Source: Erysipelotrichaceae bacterium
GTDB taxonomy: Bacteria; Bacillota_I; Bacilli_A; Erysipelotrichales; Erysipelotrichaceae
Assembly: GCA_017418585.1 (NCBI GenBank)
Contig: JAFONG010000040.1
Coordinates: forward strand, 1 to 14,956
Length of the DNA stretch: 14,956 nt
Direction: 5' to 3'
Position numbers and translations under genes: made by a program
Shown: piece after piece, positions 1-6,121 of the stretch
How positions within the stretch are numbered: the first letter of the stretch is position 1
Layout of the letters: each line of letters starts with the position of its first letter
Notes under the pieces: generated by a model
The model's database searches: none
What the model saw: the letters and a program-made list of their open reading frames with translations, nothing else
Told to the model about the DNA's origin: nothing

Positions 1-26
1 GAGTTTTTCGATAATATTCATGATCC

Positions 27-40
27 GTGATTCAAATCAC
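27..40. promoter_or_regulatory. Crp/Fnr-type operator upstream of the ABC transporter genes
   Basis: The sequence GTGATTCAAATCAC is a perfect inverted repeat with 6-base arms and matches the GTGA-N6-TCAC core recognised by Crp/Fnr family regulators. Its centre lies between bases 33 and 34. If transcription starts 7 bases after the -10 box at 63-68, at about base 75, the centre is at -41.5, the classical class II activator position. The promoter has no recognisable -35 element, as expected for an activator-dependent promoter. Which family member binds is unknown. It could instead be a weak hairpin at the end of an upstream gene. Confidence 0.55.
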
Positions 41-62
41 ATTCTTTCTGTTTTTCATTATA

Positions 63-68
63 TATAAT
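63..68 (+). promoter_or_regulatory. -10 element of the substrate-binding protein gene
   Basis: A perfect TATAAT lies 22 bases before the ATG. No good -35 hexamer is present 16-18 bases upstream, but a Crp/Fnr-like palindrome occupies that region. The predicted leader is about 16 bases and contains GAGG at 77-80 as a ribosome-binding site, 10 bases from the start codon. Confidence 0.6.
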
Positions 69-90
69 TTATCTGCGAGGTTGAAAGAAA

Positions 91-1053
91 ATGAAGAAAT
101 TATTAACCGTTATATCTGTATTACTGCTGCTGTGGGGATGCACAGGAGAAAAGAAAGAAGAAACGCAGGACGCTGCTGACCCTTCTTCTTTAACTGTTGT
201 AACGCCGAAAGGCGCACCGGTTCTGGCTTTCTATGACTGGATCGCCAGCGGGAACTATTCCAGAGTGGCTGCCGATGCGATCGGCGCTTTATGGACGGGA
301 GATGAATCTCCGGACGTGATTACCGTCGATATTACCAGCGGCGTGAAAGCCATTTCCAACGGCGCGGATTACAGGCTGGCCGCCGTTGTTACGTTTGGCA
401 ATCTCTATATCGGCGCTACCGGAAACGACGGGAACGATACGATGGACAGTGATGACAAGATCGTCCTGTTCGGCAATGAAAACATGCTTCCGGCCAAGGT
501 CTTCCATTATCTTTATGGAACAGACTATGACGATGCGATCGTCTACGTCGCCGATGCCCAGCAGGCTGCCGCCTGTCTGATGAAAGGCGCCGATCTGGAA
601 GGGAATCCAGTCGACTACGTATTCCTGGCTCAGCCTGCCATGTTTGCGGCACTGAAACAGAACGAGAATGCCTCCGTGGCTGTCGACATTCAGGAAGCCT
701 ACCGCAGCAAGTCGGGCATGGATATCGTTCAAGCCGGCGTATTCATCAAGAATACCGTATCCGATGCAACCGCTGAAGCTTTCCTCAACGATCTGGAAAT
801 ATCCATCAATACCGGTATCGAAGATCCGGAAAAGATATTTGACGCCTTAAGCGTCTATGAAGGAGACGAATTTACGACCCAGTTCGGTCTGCCGAATCTC
901 AATGTCGTAAAAGCCGTGTTCGCTCAAAAGAACGCCCTGGGTATCAATGCCATGGGTCTGGGATTCAAGAGAGCCAGAGACATCCGCAACGACATCGACG
1001 CTTTTCTAGAGGTAATGGGAATCGAAAAGACAAGTGAAGAAATCTACCGCTGA
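91..1053 (+). CDS. ABC transporter substrate-binding lipoprotein (NitT/TauT-like)
   Basis: This 320-residue protein is probably the extracytoplasmic solute receptor of an ABC importer. The N-terminus is a lipoprotein signal peptide: Lys2-Lys3, a hydrophobic run at residues 4-15, then the lipobox LLWGC with Cys17 as the lipidated residue, followed by a charged linker at about residues 18-32. The mature part resembles the NMT1/THI5 and SsuA/NrtA/TauA type of periplasmic-binding fold, with TVVTPKGAP near the start and a DVITVDITSG segment near residue 75; this assignment rests on overall resemblance and on the adjacent permease. The ligand cannot be read from the sequence; a small organic compound such as a sulfonate, pyrimidine or thiamine precursor is possible. 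Its last 20 bases overlap the permease start, so the two are translationally coupled. A GAGG motif at 77-80 supports the start. A Crp/Fnr-like site lies upstream. Confidence 0.8.
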   Translation: MKKLLTVISVLLLLWGCTGEKKEETQDAADPSSLTVVTPKGAPVLAFYDWIASGNYSRVAADAIGALWTGDESPDVITVDITSGVKAISNGADYRLAAVVTFGNLYIGATGNDGNDTMDSDDKIVLFGNENMLPAKVFHYLYGTDYDDAIVYVADAQQAAACLMKGADLEGNPVDYVFLAQPAMFAALKQNENASVAVDIQEAYRSKSGMDIVQAGVFIKNTVSDATAEAFLNDLEISINTGIEDPEKIFDALSVYEGDEFTTQFGLPNLNVVKAVFAQKNALGINAMGLGFKRARDIRNDIDAFLEVMGIEKTSEEIYR

Positions 1054-1795
1054 TCAGTATAGAACCTATCTTTACGGCATTGTGCTGCTGCTTCTTGTGT
1101 GGCAGCTTTTTGCCGTAATGATCAACGAAGAAACCATGGTCTTTCCCGGACCTTTGCAGACTTTCAGATATGCCTTTGCACTGCTTGGGAAAAGCTATAC
1201 CTACAGATGCCTTGGCGCTACATTCTCGAAAATGCTGTGCGGCTATCTGATCTCTTTGGCTGCCGCATTGATTCTGGGAACAGTATCCGGGAATTCCGTC
1301 TTCTTTGAACGGCTTTTAAGCCCGTTTATCACGACATTAAGGGCTGTTCCTACAGCTTCACTGATCTACTTCTTCATCGTCCTGACAGGCTTTAAAAAGG
1401 CTCCCATGATGATGGTCATCCTGATCTGTTTCCCGATCCTGTACGAAGGAATTGCGGGCGGTATCAGAAACGTTCCGTTAAGCGTCCTGAATGCCTGCAG
1501 ACTGGATGGAGCAGGTTTCATCAAAAGAAATCTGCGGATCAGGTTGCCTCTGGCGCTTCCTTACATCGTTGTCGCCATGACATCCAGTTTTTCCCTCTGT
1601 TTCAAGATCGAGATCATGGCCGAGGTCATAACCGGAAGCGCGAATGCCGGTCTGGGCAGTGTGATTGCCGCATCCAGAAGCGCCGATCCGACCAATATGA
1701 TCCCGATTTTCGCATATTCGCTGATCGCAGTCGCGATCATGCTGATGATAGACTTCATCGGCAGCACGATCCGGAACAAAACAAACGTGAATTAG
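1034..1795 (+). CDS. ABC transporter permease (SsuC/TauC/NrtB-like)
   Basis: This 253-residue integral membrane protein is the likely channel subunit for the preceding lipoprotein receptor. Hydrophobic segments lie at about residues 13-30, 66-85, 105-118, 123-140, 172-190 and 225-243. The cytoplasmic EAA loop that docks the ATPase is visible at about residues 153-177 (NACRLDGAG, then RLPLALPYI), and the following KIEIMAEVI...GLGSVI segment is typical of the nitrate/sulfonate/taurine permease family. Translation starts at a GTG (1034-1036) inside the end of the receptor gene, a 20-base overlap. No ATPase gene follows: the next gene, 15 bases on, is a polysaccharide deacetylase. The ATPase is therefore upstream of the window, elsewhere in the genome, or shared with another importer. 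Confidence 0.85.
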   Translation: MKKSTADQYRTYLYGIVLLLLVWQLFAVMINEETMVFPGPLQTFRYAFALLGKSYTYRCLGATFSKMLCGYLISLAAALILGTVSGNSVFFERLLSPFITTLRAVPTASLIYFFIVLTGFKKAPMMMVILICFPILYEGIAGGIRNVPLSVLNACRLDGAGFIKRNLRIRLPLALPYIVVAMTSSFSLCFKIEIMAEVITGSANAGLGSVIAASRSADPTNMIPIFAYSLIAVAIMLMIDFIGSTIRNKTNVN

Positions 1796-1797
1796 TT

Positions 1798-1803
1798 TAT
1801 AAT
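1798..1803 (+). promoter_or_regulatory. Possible -10 element directly before the deacetylase
   Basis: A perfect TATAAT ends 7 bases before the ATG at 1811, so transcription would start on or next to the start codon and give a leaderless mRNA. The -35 region is poor. The alternative is readthrough from the permease gene, 15 bases upstream, with the weak GGA at 1804-1806 as ribosome-binding site. Confidence 0.35.
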
Positions 1804-1810
1804 GGAATAG

Positions 1811-3100
1811 ATGAAAAGAGTCCTGAAACAGTACCGTCAGATATTGAAATGCATGATTCTTTTTGTGTTGCTGTGTGCGGTGCTTTTTCTTTTGAATACC
1901 AATTTCAGTTTTCTCGGCAGGAAATCGATCCACGAAGACGCCAGGACATACAGAACACGCCACTGTCTGGTCTTCTATCCCGACTCCAAAACAGGCTACA
2001 ATGAAGCGAAAAACCTCTGCAAGGGCGTAAAGGACGACAGGATATTCGACTATACGCTGATTCCTTTCGGCGACTACTACATGGTCAGCTACGGCAGAGA
2101 TCTGAAGTACTTTACCGATAAACAGTATCAGCTGCTTCAGATCGAAGATCTGTCCGATGAAGGAAAGAAAATCGCAGCCGATTATCTGCGTTACGAGATA
2201 AAGAAGCAGAGGCCGGAAGACTACTACAACGCGGAATATCTGAGCACGCTGAGAGCCGATCAGCTGGATTTCACCGGCGTTACGTACGAGATCTCTGAAG
2301 AGAATCTGATCTGCCGCTTTCCGGAATACGATCTGGATGTATCCGTTCCGTTAAGATATCTGCAGAAAGCTCTGAACATGAATTTCGGATATCCGCAGGA
2401 ACTGTACAGGAAACCGGTGTATCTTGATCCGGGCGAGGATCATCCGATCATCTGCCTGACATTCGACGACGGACCGTATTTCTGGTCGGAAAAAAAGAGT
2501 ACCTCAAGCGAAGCGATAGTCGATCTGCTCTATCAGTACGATGCTTCCGCCACCTTCTATGTCGTAGGATACAATCTGGAAAACCGTGATATCTGGGCCG
2601 ATTATCAGGCTTACATGTTTTTACGCAATTCCATCAATCAGGGCAACGAATACGGTTCCCATACCCAGAATCATCCATCCAGCCTGAAAGATCTTTCTAC
2701 CTATGACGAGATTTATGATGAAATCAACGGTCCGATCCGTTATATGGAAAAGTTCATGGACTATGAAATGAAGACCTACCGTCCGGTAGGCGGGGAATTC
2801 GATGAGGATGTTTTATCGGCGCAGCCTTTGCCGGCCATCCTTTGGGACGTAGACTCCGAAGACTGGTATTCCAGAGATGTCCAGACCATCTGCGACAGGG
2901 TCTTAAGTTATGAATATGAATCCGGCGATATCGTTCTGTTCCACGACATTTACTTTGAAACCGCAGAAGCGCTTGAAAAGATCGTTCCGGAACTGATCAA
3001 CAGAGGCTGCCAGCTGGTAAGCGTATCCGACATGCTGACATATTACGGAATCGATCCGTCTTCCATCAGCTACTTCTTCTCTCCGGGCTATTACGAGTAA
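1811..3100 (+). CDS. Membrane-anchored polysaccharide deacetylase (NodB/CE4 family)
   Basis: This 429-residue protein probably removes acetyl groups from a cell-surface polysaccharide, such as peptidoglycan N-acetylglucosamine or N-acetylmuramic acid. A single N-terminal membrane segment (about residues 13-30) anchors it with the rest outside. Residues 35-200 form an unassigned N-terminal region. The CE4 catalytic domain follows, with TFDDGP at 217-222 (catalytic base Asp219, metal ligand Asp220), SHTQNHP at 283-289 (metal ligands His284 and His288), RPVGG at 324-328 (canonical RPP-Y/F-G, here with Val-Gly), WDVDSEDW at 345-352 and LFHD at 376-379 (His378). The catalytic residues all look intact, so it should be active. 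The gene sits 15 bases after the permease, but the functional link is unclear. Its last 35 bases overlap the convergent WYL regulator gene. No clear ribosome-binding site precedes the ATG. Confidence 0.9.
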   Translation: MKRVLKQYRQILKCMILFVLLCAVLFLLNTNFSFLGRKSIHEDARTYRTRHCLVFYPDSKTGYNEAKNLCKGVKDDRIFDYTLIPFGDYYMVSYGRDLKYFTDKQYQLLQIEDLSDEGKKIAADYLRYEIKKQRPEDYYNAEYLSTLRADQLDFTGVTYEISEENLICRFPEYDLDVSVPLRYLQKALNMNFGYPQELYRKPVYLDPGEDHPIICLTFDDGPYFWSEKKSTSSEAIVDLLYQYDASATFYVVGYNLENRDIWADYQAYMFLRNSINQGNEYGSHTQNHPSSLKDLSTYDEIYDEINGPIRYMEKFMDYEMKTYRPVGGEFDEDVLSAQPLPAILWDVDSEDWYSRDVQTICDRVLSYEYESGDIVLFHDIYFETAEALEKIVPELINRGCQLVSVSDMLTYYGIDPSSISYFFSPGYYE

Positions 3101-3986
3101 TGATTTTATTCAGAAAGGATATATACTGATCGGCGATTTCTCTATCGCTGATTTTTATCTGGCTGCCGTAGGATGTAAGCCTGGAGAAGAAGGCATCGTT
3201 GATACTGACTTTCAGGGAGAAGCCGTTTCTGGTAAAGACGATATTGGGAAAATCATCCTGCAGTCTGTTTCTGATGGATTCTGAATCTTCCATGATCTCT
3301 GCAACAACGGTCTTCGTCTTGCCGGAATAGAAGGCATTGCTGCTTTCCCTGATATGATCGATGATCCTGTTTTTCGGGATGGAAAGGGTATCTTCATGAT
3401 CGCTTAAACGGGAAGAGACCATGTTGTCGAAGCGCGTGTGATAGATCTTGTCCTTTTCCGGATAATGGTAGTAGAGGTAATAGCAGTCGTTCTGACGATA
3501 GAGAAAGATCGGAGCGATCTCTTCCTCGTTCTTGCCTTTTCTTCTGATAAACAGCATTCTACGGTTTCTGATGGCATACAGAGAGTCTTCCAGACGGTTC
3601 AGGAACTTCCTGTCTGAATGCCTGTTCTGGTATTCCAGCTCTTCCAGGAATTCCGTATCGTATTCCGAGATGAAGGAATAGAGTTTCTCCTTCAGTTCAT
3701 TCAGGAATTTCTCGTCCAGGTTTTTCAGGGAATTCAGAGAATCGACGATGATCTTGATTTCGGAAAGAGAGAAGGGCGCTTCATCCAGATAATACCCGTT
3801 GTCGTATTCGATCTCGCCGATCGATTCGGATATCTCTCTGATATCGTCATAGAGGGTCTTGCGATTGGCTACCGTAATCCCTCCCTCTTCCAGCAAAGAA
3901 ACGATCTCATTCAGGCTCAGCCTGTGATCCATGTCGGAGTTTCTTCTGAATATTTCTAGCAGTTTCAGCAGTCTTTTCTTGTTCAT
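3066..3986 (-). CDS. WYL-domain transcriptional regulator (HTH + WYL)
   Basis: This 306-residue protein is probably a DNA-binding regulator. Residues 1-65 form a DeoR/HTH_11-like winged helix (RLLKLLEIFRR, then NRKTLYDDIREIS as the likely recognition region). Residues 70-135 are helical linker. Residues 135-190 fit the WYL ligand-sensing domain (RRKGKNEEEIAPIFLYRQND, CYYLYYHY, then HTRFDNM with the conserved Arg185), and residues 225-295 fit the C-terminal WCX extension. The WYL triplet itself is replaced by YYL at 169-171. The gene diverges from the small membrane protein at 4066 across an 18-bp inverted repeat, so it probably regulates itself and that neighbour. The ATG follows a -10 box by 6 bases with no proper ribosome-binding site, suggesting a leaderless transcript. 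Its end overlaps the deacetylase gene by 35 bases. Confidence 0.85.
   Translation of the reverse strand: MNKKRLLKLLEIFRRNSDMDHRLSLNEIVSLLEEGGITVANRKTLYDDIREISESIGEIEYDNGYYLDEAPFSLSEIKIIVDSLNSLKNLDEKFLNELKEKLYSFISEYDTEFLEELEYQNRHSDRKFLNRLEDSLYAIRNRRMLFIRRKGKNEEEIAPIFLYRQNDCYYLYYHYPEKDKIYHTRFDNMVSSRLSDHEDTLSIPKNRIIDHIRESSNAFYSGKTKTVVAEIMEDSESIRNRLQDDFPNIVFTRNGFSLKVSINDAFFSRLTSYGSQIKISDREIADQYISFLNKIITRNSPERRSS
3129..3156 (+). terminator. Rho-independent terminator for the deacetylase, inside the WYL gene
   Basis: An 8-bp stem (ATCGGCGA at 3129-3136 with TCGCTGAT at 3145-3152, including one G-U pair) with an 8-base loop is followed by a T-rich tail (3152-3156). It lies 28 bases after the deacetylase stop codon. 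It sits within the C-terminal coding sequence of the oppositely oriented regulator gene, so the sequence appears to serve two roles. Confidence 0.5.
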
Positions 3987-3992
3987 GCCTTA

Positions 3993-4021
3993 ATTGTATA
4001 TCTGTCCGAATATTTGGACAA
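3993..4021 (-). promoter_or_regulatory. Promoter of the WYL regulator gene
   Basis: Read on the minus strand, TTGTCC (4021-4016) and TACAAT (3998-3993) are separated by exactly 17 bases, a good sigma-A promoter. The start codon begins 6 bases after the -10 box, so the predicted transcription start is the A of the ATG. The inverted repeat at 4003-4020 covers most of the spacer and the -35 element. Confidence 0.65.
4003..4020. promoter_or_regulatory. 18-bp inverted repeat, likely operator of the WYL regulator
   Basis: TGTCCGAATATTTGGACA is a near-perfect palindrome: TGTCC and GGACA arms around AATATT, with one mismatched pair (bases 4008 and 4015). It overlaps the -35 of the regulator promoter and the probable -35 of the divergent promoter. 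This is where a dimeric autoregulator would be expected to bind. That the WYL protein binds here is inferred from position only. Confidence 0.55.
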
Positions 4022-4041
4022 TACCGTATTTCATCTATTCT
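4014..4041 (+). promoter_or_regulatory. Probable promoter of the small membrane protein gene
   Basis: TTGGAC (4014-4019) and TATTCT (4036-4041) are spaced by 16 bases. TATGAT at 4041-4046 is an alternative -10, but its spacing is too long. The -35 element lies inside the inverted repeat, so a bound regulator would affect both divergent genes. Confidence 0.4.
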
Positions 4042-4065
4042 ATGATGTATTCAGGAGGCAGGAAG

Positions 4066-4596
4066 ATGAAAAGACTACTGATCTACAATTACTGGACGAT
4101 GATATTTGCCTGGTGCATGTATCTGAACGGATGGAGTCTGTTTGGAACTGCGGCAGGTATTCTGGCGGCAGTTTTACTGCTGGCGGTGAAGAGTGAGGCT
4201 GATCCGTGGCGTATTGCTGCTGTCGGAGTGTTGATGTACTGTCCGATCCTGTTGGCATTGAACTTTTCCAGGATCCCGTTGTTTTTTTCCGGATCATATT
4301 TCTTTCTCGCTGCGGTATGTCTGAATACGGCAGTCGTAAACGAGTATCTGTATCTCTTCAGGGTTAAAGTCATCATGCCTGTTCTGGCGATCATGCTGAT
4401 CAGCATAGGCGTTCTGACGATGTTGATAGGTCTACTTCCTTCGGGACTGTATACGCTCTTCGGGAAACCGAATCTCTATCTGATGGATGCCTTCATTTTC
4501 CTGCCTTATCTGATACCTGTCGCAGCCTGCGTTATTTATAAGACCTGTCTGCTTCATGCCAGTGAAGGCAGACAGAAAAAAAGCCTACTGCAGTAG
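4066..4596 (+). CDS. Small multi-pass membrane protein of unknown function
   Basis: I do not recognise this 176-residue protein. It is strongly hydrophobic, with about five probable membrane segments near residues 22-40, 49-67, 70-92, 102-124 and 143-161, and a short basic tail (GRQKKSLLQ). No catalytic or transport motif is visible. The reading frame is open further upstream, to 3994, but ATG 4066 is chosen because AGGAGG (4053-4058) lies 7 bases before it and the upstream codons fall in the promoter. The gene is divergent from the WYL regulator and shares its operator region, so it is the likely regulated partner. The stop codon lies in the descending arm of the terminator at 4578-4603, so the last codons are part of the hairpin. 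Confidence 0.75.
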   Translation: MKRLLIYNYWTMIFAWCMYLNGWSLFGTAAGILAAVLLLAVKSEADPWRIAAVGVLMYCPILLALNFSRIPLFFSGSYFFLAAVCLNTAVVNEYLYLFRVKVIMPVLAIMLISIGVLTMLIGLLPSGLYTLFGKPNLYLMDAFIFLPYLIPVAACVIYKTCLLHASEGRQKKSLLQ

Positions 4597-4603
4597 GCTT
4601 TTT
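4578..4603. terminator. Bidirectional terminator between the membrane protein gene and ispG
   Basis: A perfect 26-base palindrome, with arms AAAAAGCCTACTG and CAGTAGGCTTTTT, forms a GC-rich hairpin flanked by an A-tract on one side and a T-tract on the other, so it can stop transcription from both strands. It begins inside the membrane protein gene and contains that gene's TAG stop (4594-4596). ispG ends at 4606, just 3 bases away. Confidence 0.9.
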
Positions 4604-4605
4604 GT

Positions 4606-5640
4606 TTAGAGCTTTTCGATTTCTTCTTTCAGGGTTTGAATGATCTGATCCTGCGGAATGGTTCTTACGATCTGACCTTTCTTGAACAGAATGGCGCTTT
4701 GCTTGCCTCCGGCAACGCCGATATCGGCCCGGGCCGCTTCCTGCGGTCCGTTGACCGGACATCCCATGATGGCGACGCTGATATCCTTGTCTACCGTTTC
4801 CAGATAGGCTTCCATCTCCTTGACGATCGGCAGCATGTCGTACTGCAGTCTGCCGCAGGTAGGGCAGGAGATCAGGTTGGCTACGTCTTTCTTCAAGCCG
4901 CAGGCTCTTAAGAGCTTTCTGGCGACTCTGACTTCTTCGATTGGATCATCGGAAATGGAAATGCGGATCGTATCCCCGATTCCATCCAGCATAAGATTGC
5001 CTAGAGCCAGAGAAGACTTGATCGTACTGTTGAGCAGCCCGCCGGCTTCCGTAACGCCCAGATGCAAAGGATATGGGAAAGTTTCCGCAGCCAGACGGTA
5101 GGCCTTGATGCATTCCAGCGGATCGGAAGACTTGAAAGACAGGCAGATGTCATGAAAATCCAGAGCTTCCAGGATTCTCAGATGGTCCTTTGCCGATTCG
5201 ATCATCGCTTCTTCGGAATGCGTGTATTTTCTGTTCAGGCTTCCGGCATTGATGCCGATGCGGATCGGAACGTTTCTCTCTTTACACAGTTTTACGATCT
5301 CTCTGATCTTGCCTTCGTCTTCGATGTTTCCGGGATTCAGCCGTATCTTGTCCGTTCCTGAAAGAATGGCCTGAATGGCGAAATCCGGATTGAAATGAAT
5401 ATCGCTGACCAAAGGAATGTGGATCTGTTCCCTGATCTGTTTTACAGCCAGGGCATCTTCCTTGTCCAGAATGGCGACACGGATGATCTCACATCCCGCC
5501 TCTTCCAGTCTCAGGATCTGCTCTACTGTCGAATCGACATCCTTGGTTCTGGTATTGGTCATTGACTGAATGACGACTCTATTCTGTCCGCCGATCTGTT
5601 CATTGCCTACATGGATCGGCCTGGTTTCTGATCTGTTCAT
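4606..5640 (-). CDS. ispG: 4-hydroxy-3-methylbut-2-enyl diphosphate synthase
   Basis: IspG (GcpE) is a cytoplasmic [4Fe-4S] enzyme that reductively converts methylerythritol cyclodiphosphate to HMBPP, the penultimate step of the MEP isoprenoid pathway. The 344-residue length fits the short bacterial form. The TIM-barrel part carries RPIHVGN, VVIQSMTNT, LVSDIHFNP, KIRLNPGNI and RIGINAGSL. The Fe-S domain carries SCPTCGR (Cys259, Cys262) and MGCPVNGP (Cys294), followed by Glu301, the expected fourth cluster ligand. The usual GPGEA motif reads GPQEA here, with Gln300 replacing Gly. The gene lies 24 bases downstream of csoR with no terminator between, so it may be co-transcribed with the copper genes. 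It also has its own TATAAT 6 bases before the ATG and no ribosome-binding site. Confidence 0.97.
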   Translation of the reverse strand: MNRSETRPIHVGNEQIGGQNRVVIQSMTNTRTKDVDSTVEQILRLEEAGCEIIRVAILDKEDALAVKQIREQIHIPLVSDIHFNPDFAIQAILSGTDKIRLNPGNIEDEGKIREIVKLCKERNVPIRIGINAGSLNRKYTHSEEAMIESAKDHLRILEALDFHDICLSFKSSDPLECIKAYRLAAETFPYPLHLGVTEAGGLLNSTIKSSLALGNLMLDGIGDTIRISISDDPIEEVRVARKLLRACGLKKDVANLISCPTCGRLQYDMLPIVKEMEAYLETVDKDISVAIMGCPVNGPQEAARADIGVAGGKQSAILFKKGQIVRTIPQDQIIQTLKEEIEKL

Positions 5641-5646
5641 ACGTCT

Positions 5647-5652
5647 ATTATA
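5647..5652 (-). promoter_or_regulatory. -10 element directly before ispG
   Basis: On the minus strand a perfect TATAAT ends 6 bases before the ispG ATG, placing the transcription start on the start codon. The -35 region is weak, so the promoter may be weak or need help. It lies in the 24-base gap after csoR. Confidence 0.45.
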
Positions 5653-5664
5653 GTATAGAAAGCC

Positions 5665-5922
5665 CTAGATTTGTTTCTCCAAGGCCTTAATGACTTCATC
5701 GATCTTCTGGTCGTCACCGTTTTTTATCGCCGTTCTGACACAGCTGTCGATGTGGTTCTTCAGGATCAGATTGTTTGTCTTTTTCAACAGAGCTCTTGTT
5801 GCCATGAGCTGATCGGAAACATCCAGACAGTAGCGGTCTTCATCGATCATCTTGATGATGCCTTCCAGCTGTCCCTTGGCGATCGTCAGAAACTTCTTTA
5901 CCTGTTCGTGATCCTTACTCAT
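5665..5922 (-). CDS. csoR: Copper-sensing transcriptional repressor CsoR
   Basis: This 85-residue all-helical protein belongs to the CsoR/RcnR/FrmR family, which binds operators when metal-free and lets go on binding Cu(I). The Cu(I) ligand set is visible as Cys32, His57 and Cys61 (YCLD, then NHIDSC), the C-H-C pattern of true copper sensors. The N-terminal QLEGIIKMI and central ATRALLKK helices are typical. The start codon overlaps the end of copA by 8 bases (ATGAGTAA), so translation is coupled. Its likely target is the palindrome at 8257-8277 before copA, giving feedback control of the whole operon. Confidence 0.95.
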   Translation of the reverse strand: MSKDHEQVKKFLTIAKGQLEGIIKMIDEDRYCLDVSDQLMATRALLKKTNNLILKNHIDSCVRTAIKNGDDQKIDEVIKALEKQI

Positions 5923-6121
5923 CTAGAATTCCGGTAACGGTATAGCCGGCATCGGTTACGGCTTCCCTGATCTGTTCGTTGTTAAGTGCGGTATCTGACA
6001 GATAGGCTTTTCCTTCTTCCAGAGAAACCCTTACATCGGCTCCAAGGTTCTTTAATGCCTCCTCTACGTGGGCTGCACAGTGCATGCACATCATGCCATC
6101 GATCAGTACAGTTTTGTTCAT
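5915..6121 (-). other. Possible internal start giving a free CopZ-like copper chaperone
   Basis: Inside copA, in the same frame, ATG 6121-6119 is preceded by AAGGAGG (6139-6133) with an 11-base gap, which makes it one of the strongest ribosome-binding sites in the window. Translation from it would give a 68-residue protein starting MNKTVLIDGMMCMHC and covering exactly one HMA domain, the usual size of the chaperone CopZ. Either a free chaperone is made alongside the full pump, or this is the relic of a separate copZ gene fused in frame to copA. Sequence alone cannot decide between them. Confidence 0.45.

Noticed and set aside
289..732. 147-codon minus-strand open frame opposite the substrate-binding protein gene
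   Set aside because: It is a shadow frame with no promoter or ribosome-binding site and no recognisable domain.
3045..3059. Small hairpin (ACGGA/TCCGT) as terminator of the WYL gene
   Set aside because: The stem is only 5 bp and no U-tract follows on the minus strand; it is probably chance within the deacetylase coding sequence.
3994..4065. Upstream ATG extending the small membrane protein by 24 residues
   Set aside because: It covers the inverted repeat and promoter, has no ribosome-binding site, and an ideal AGGAGG precedes ATG 4066.
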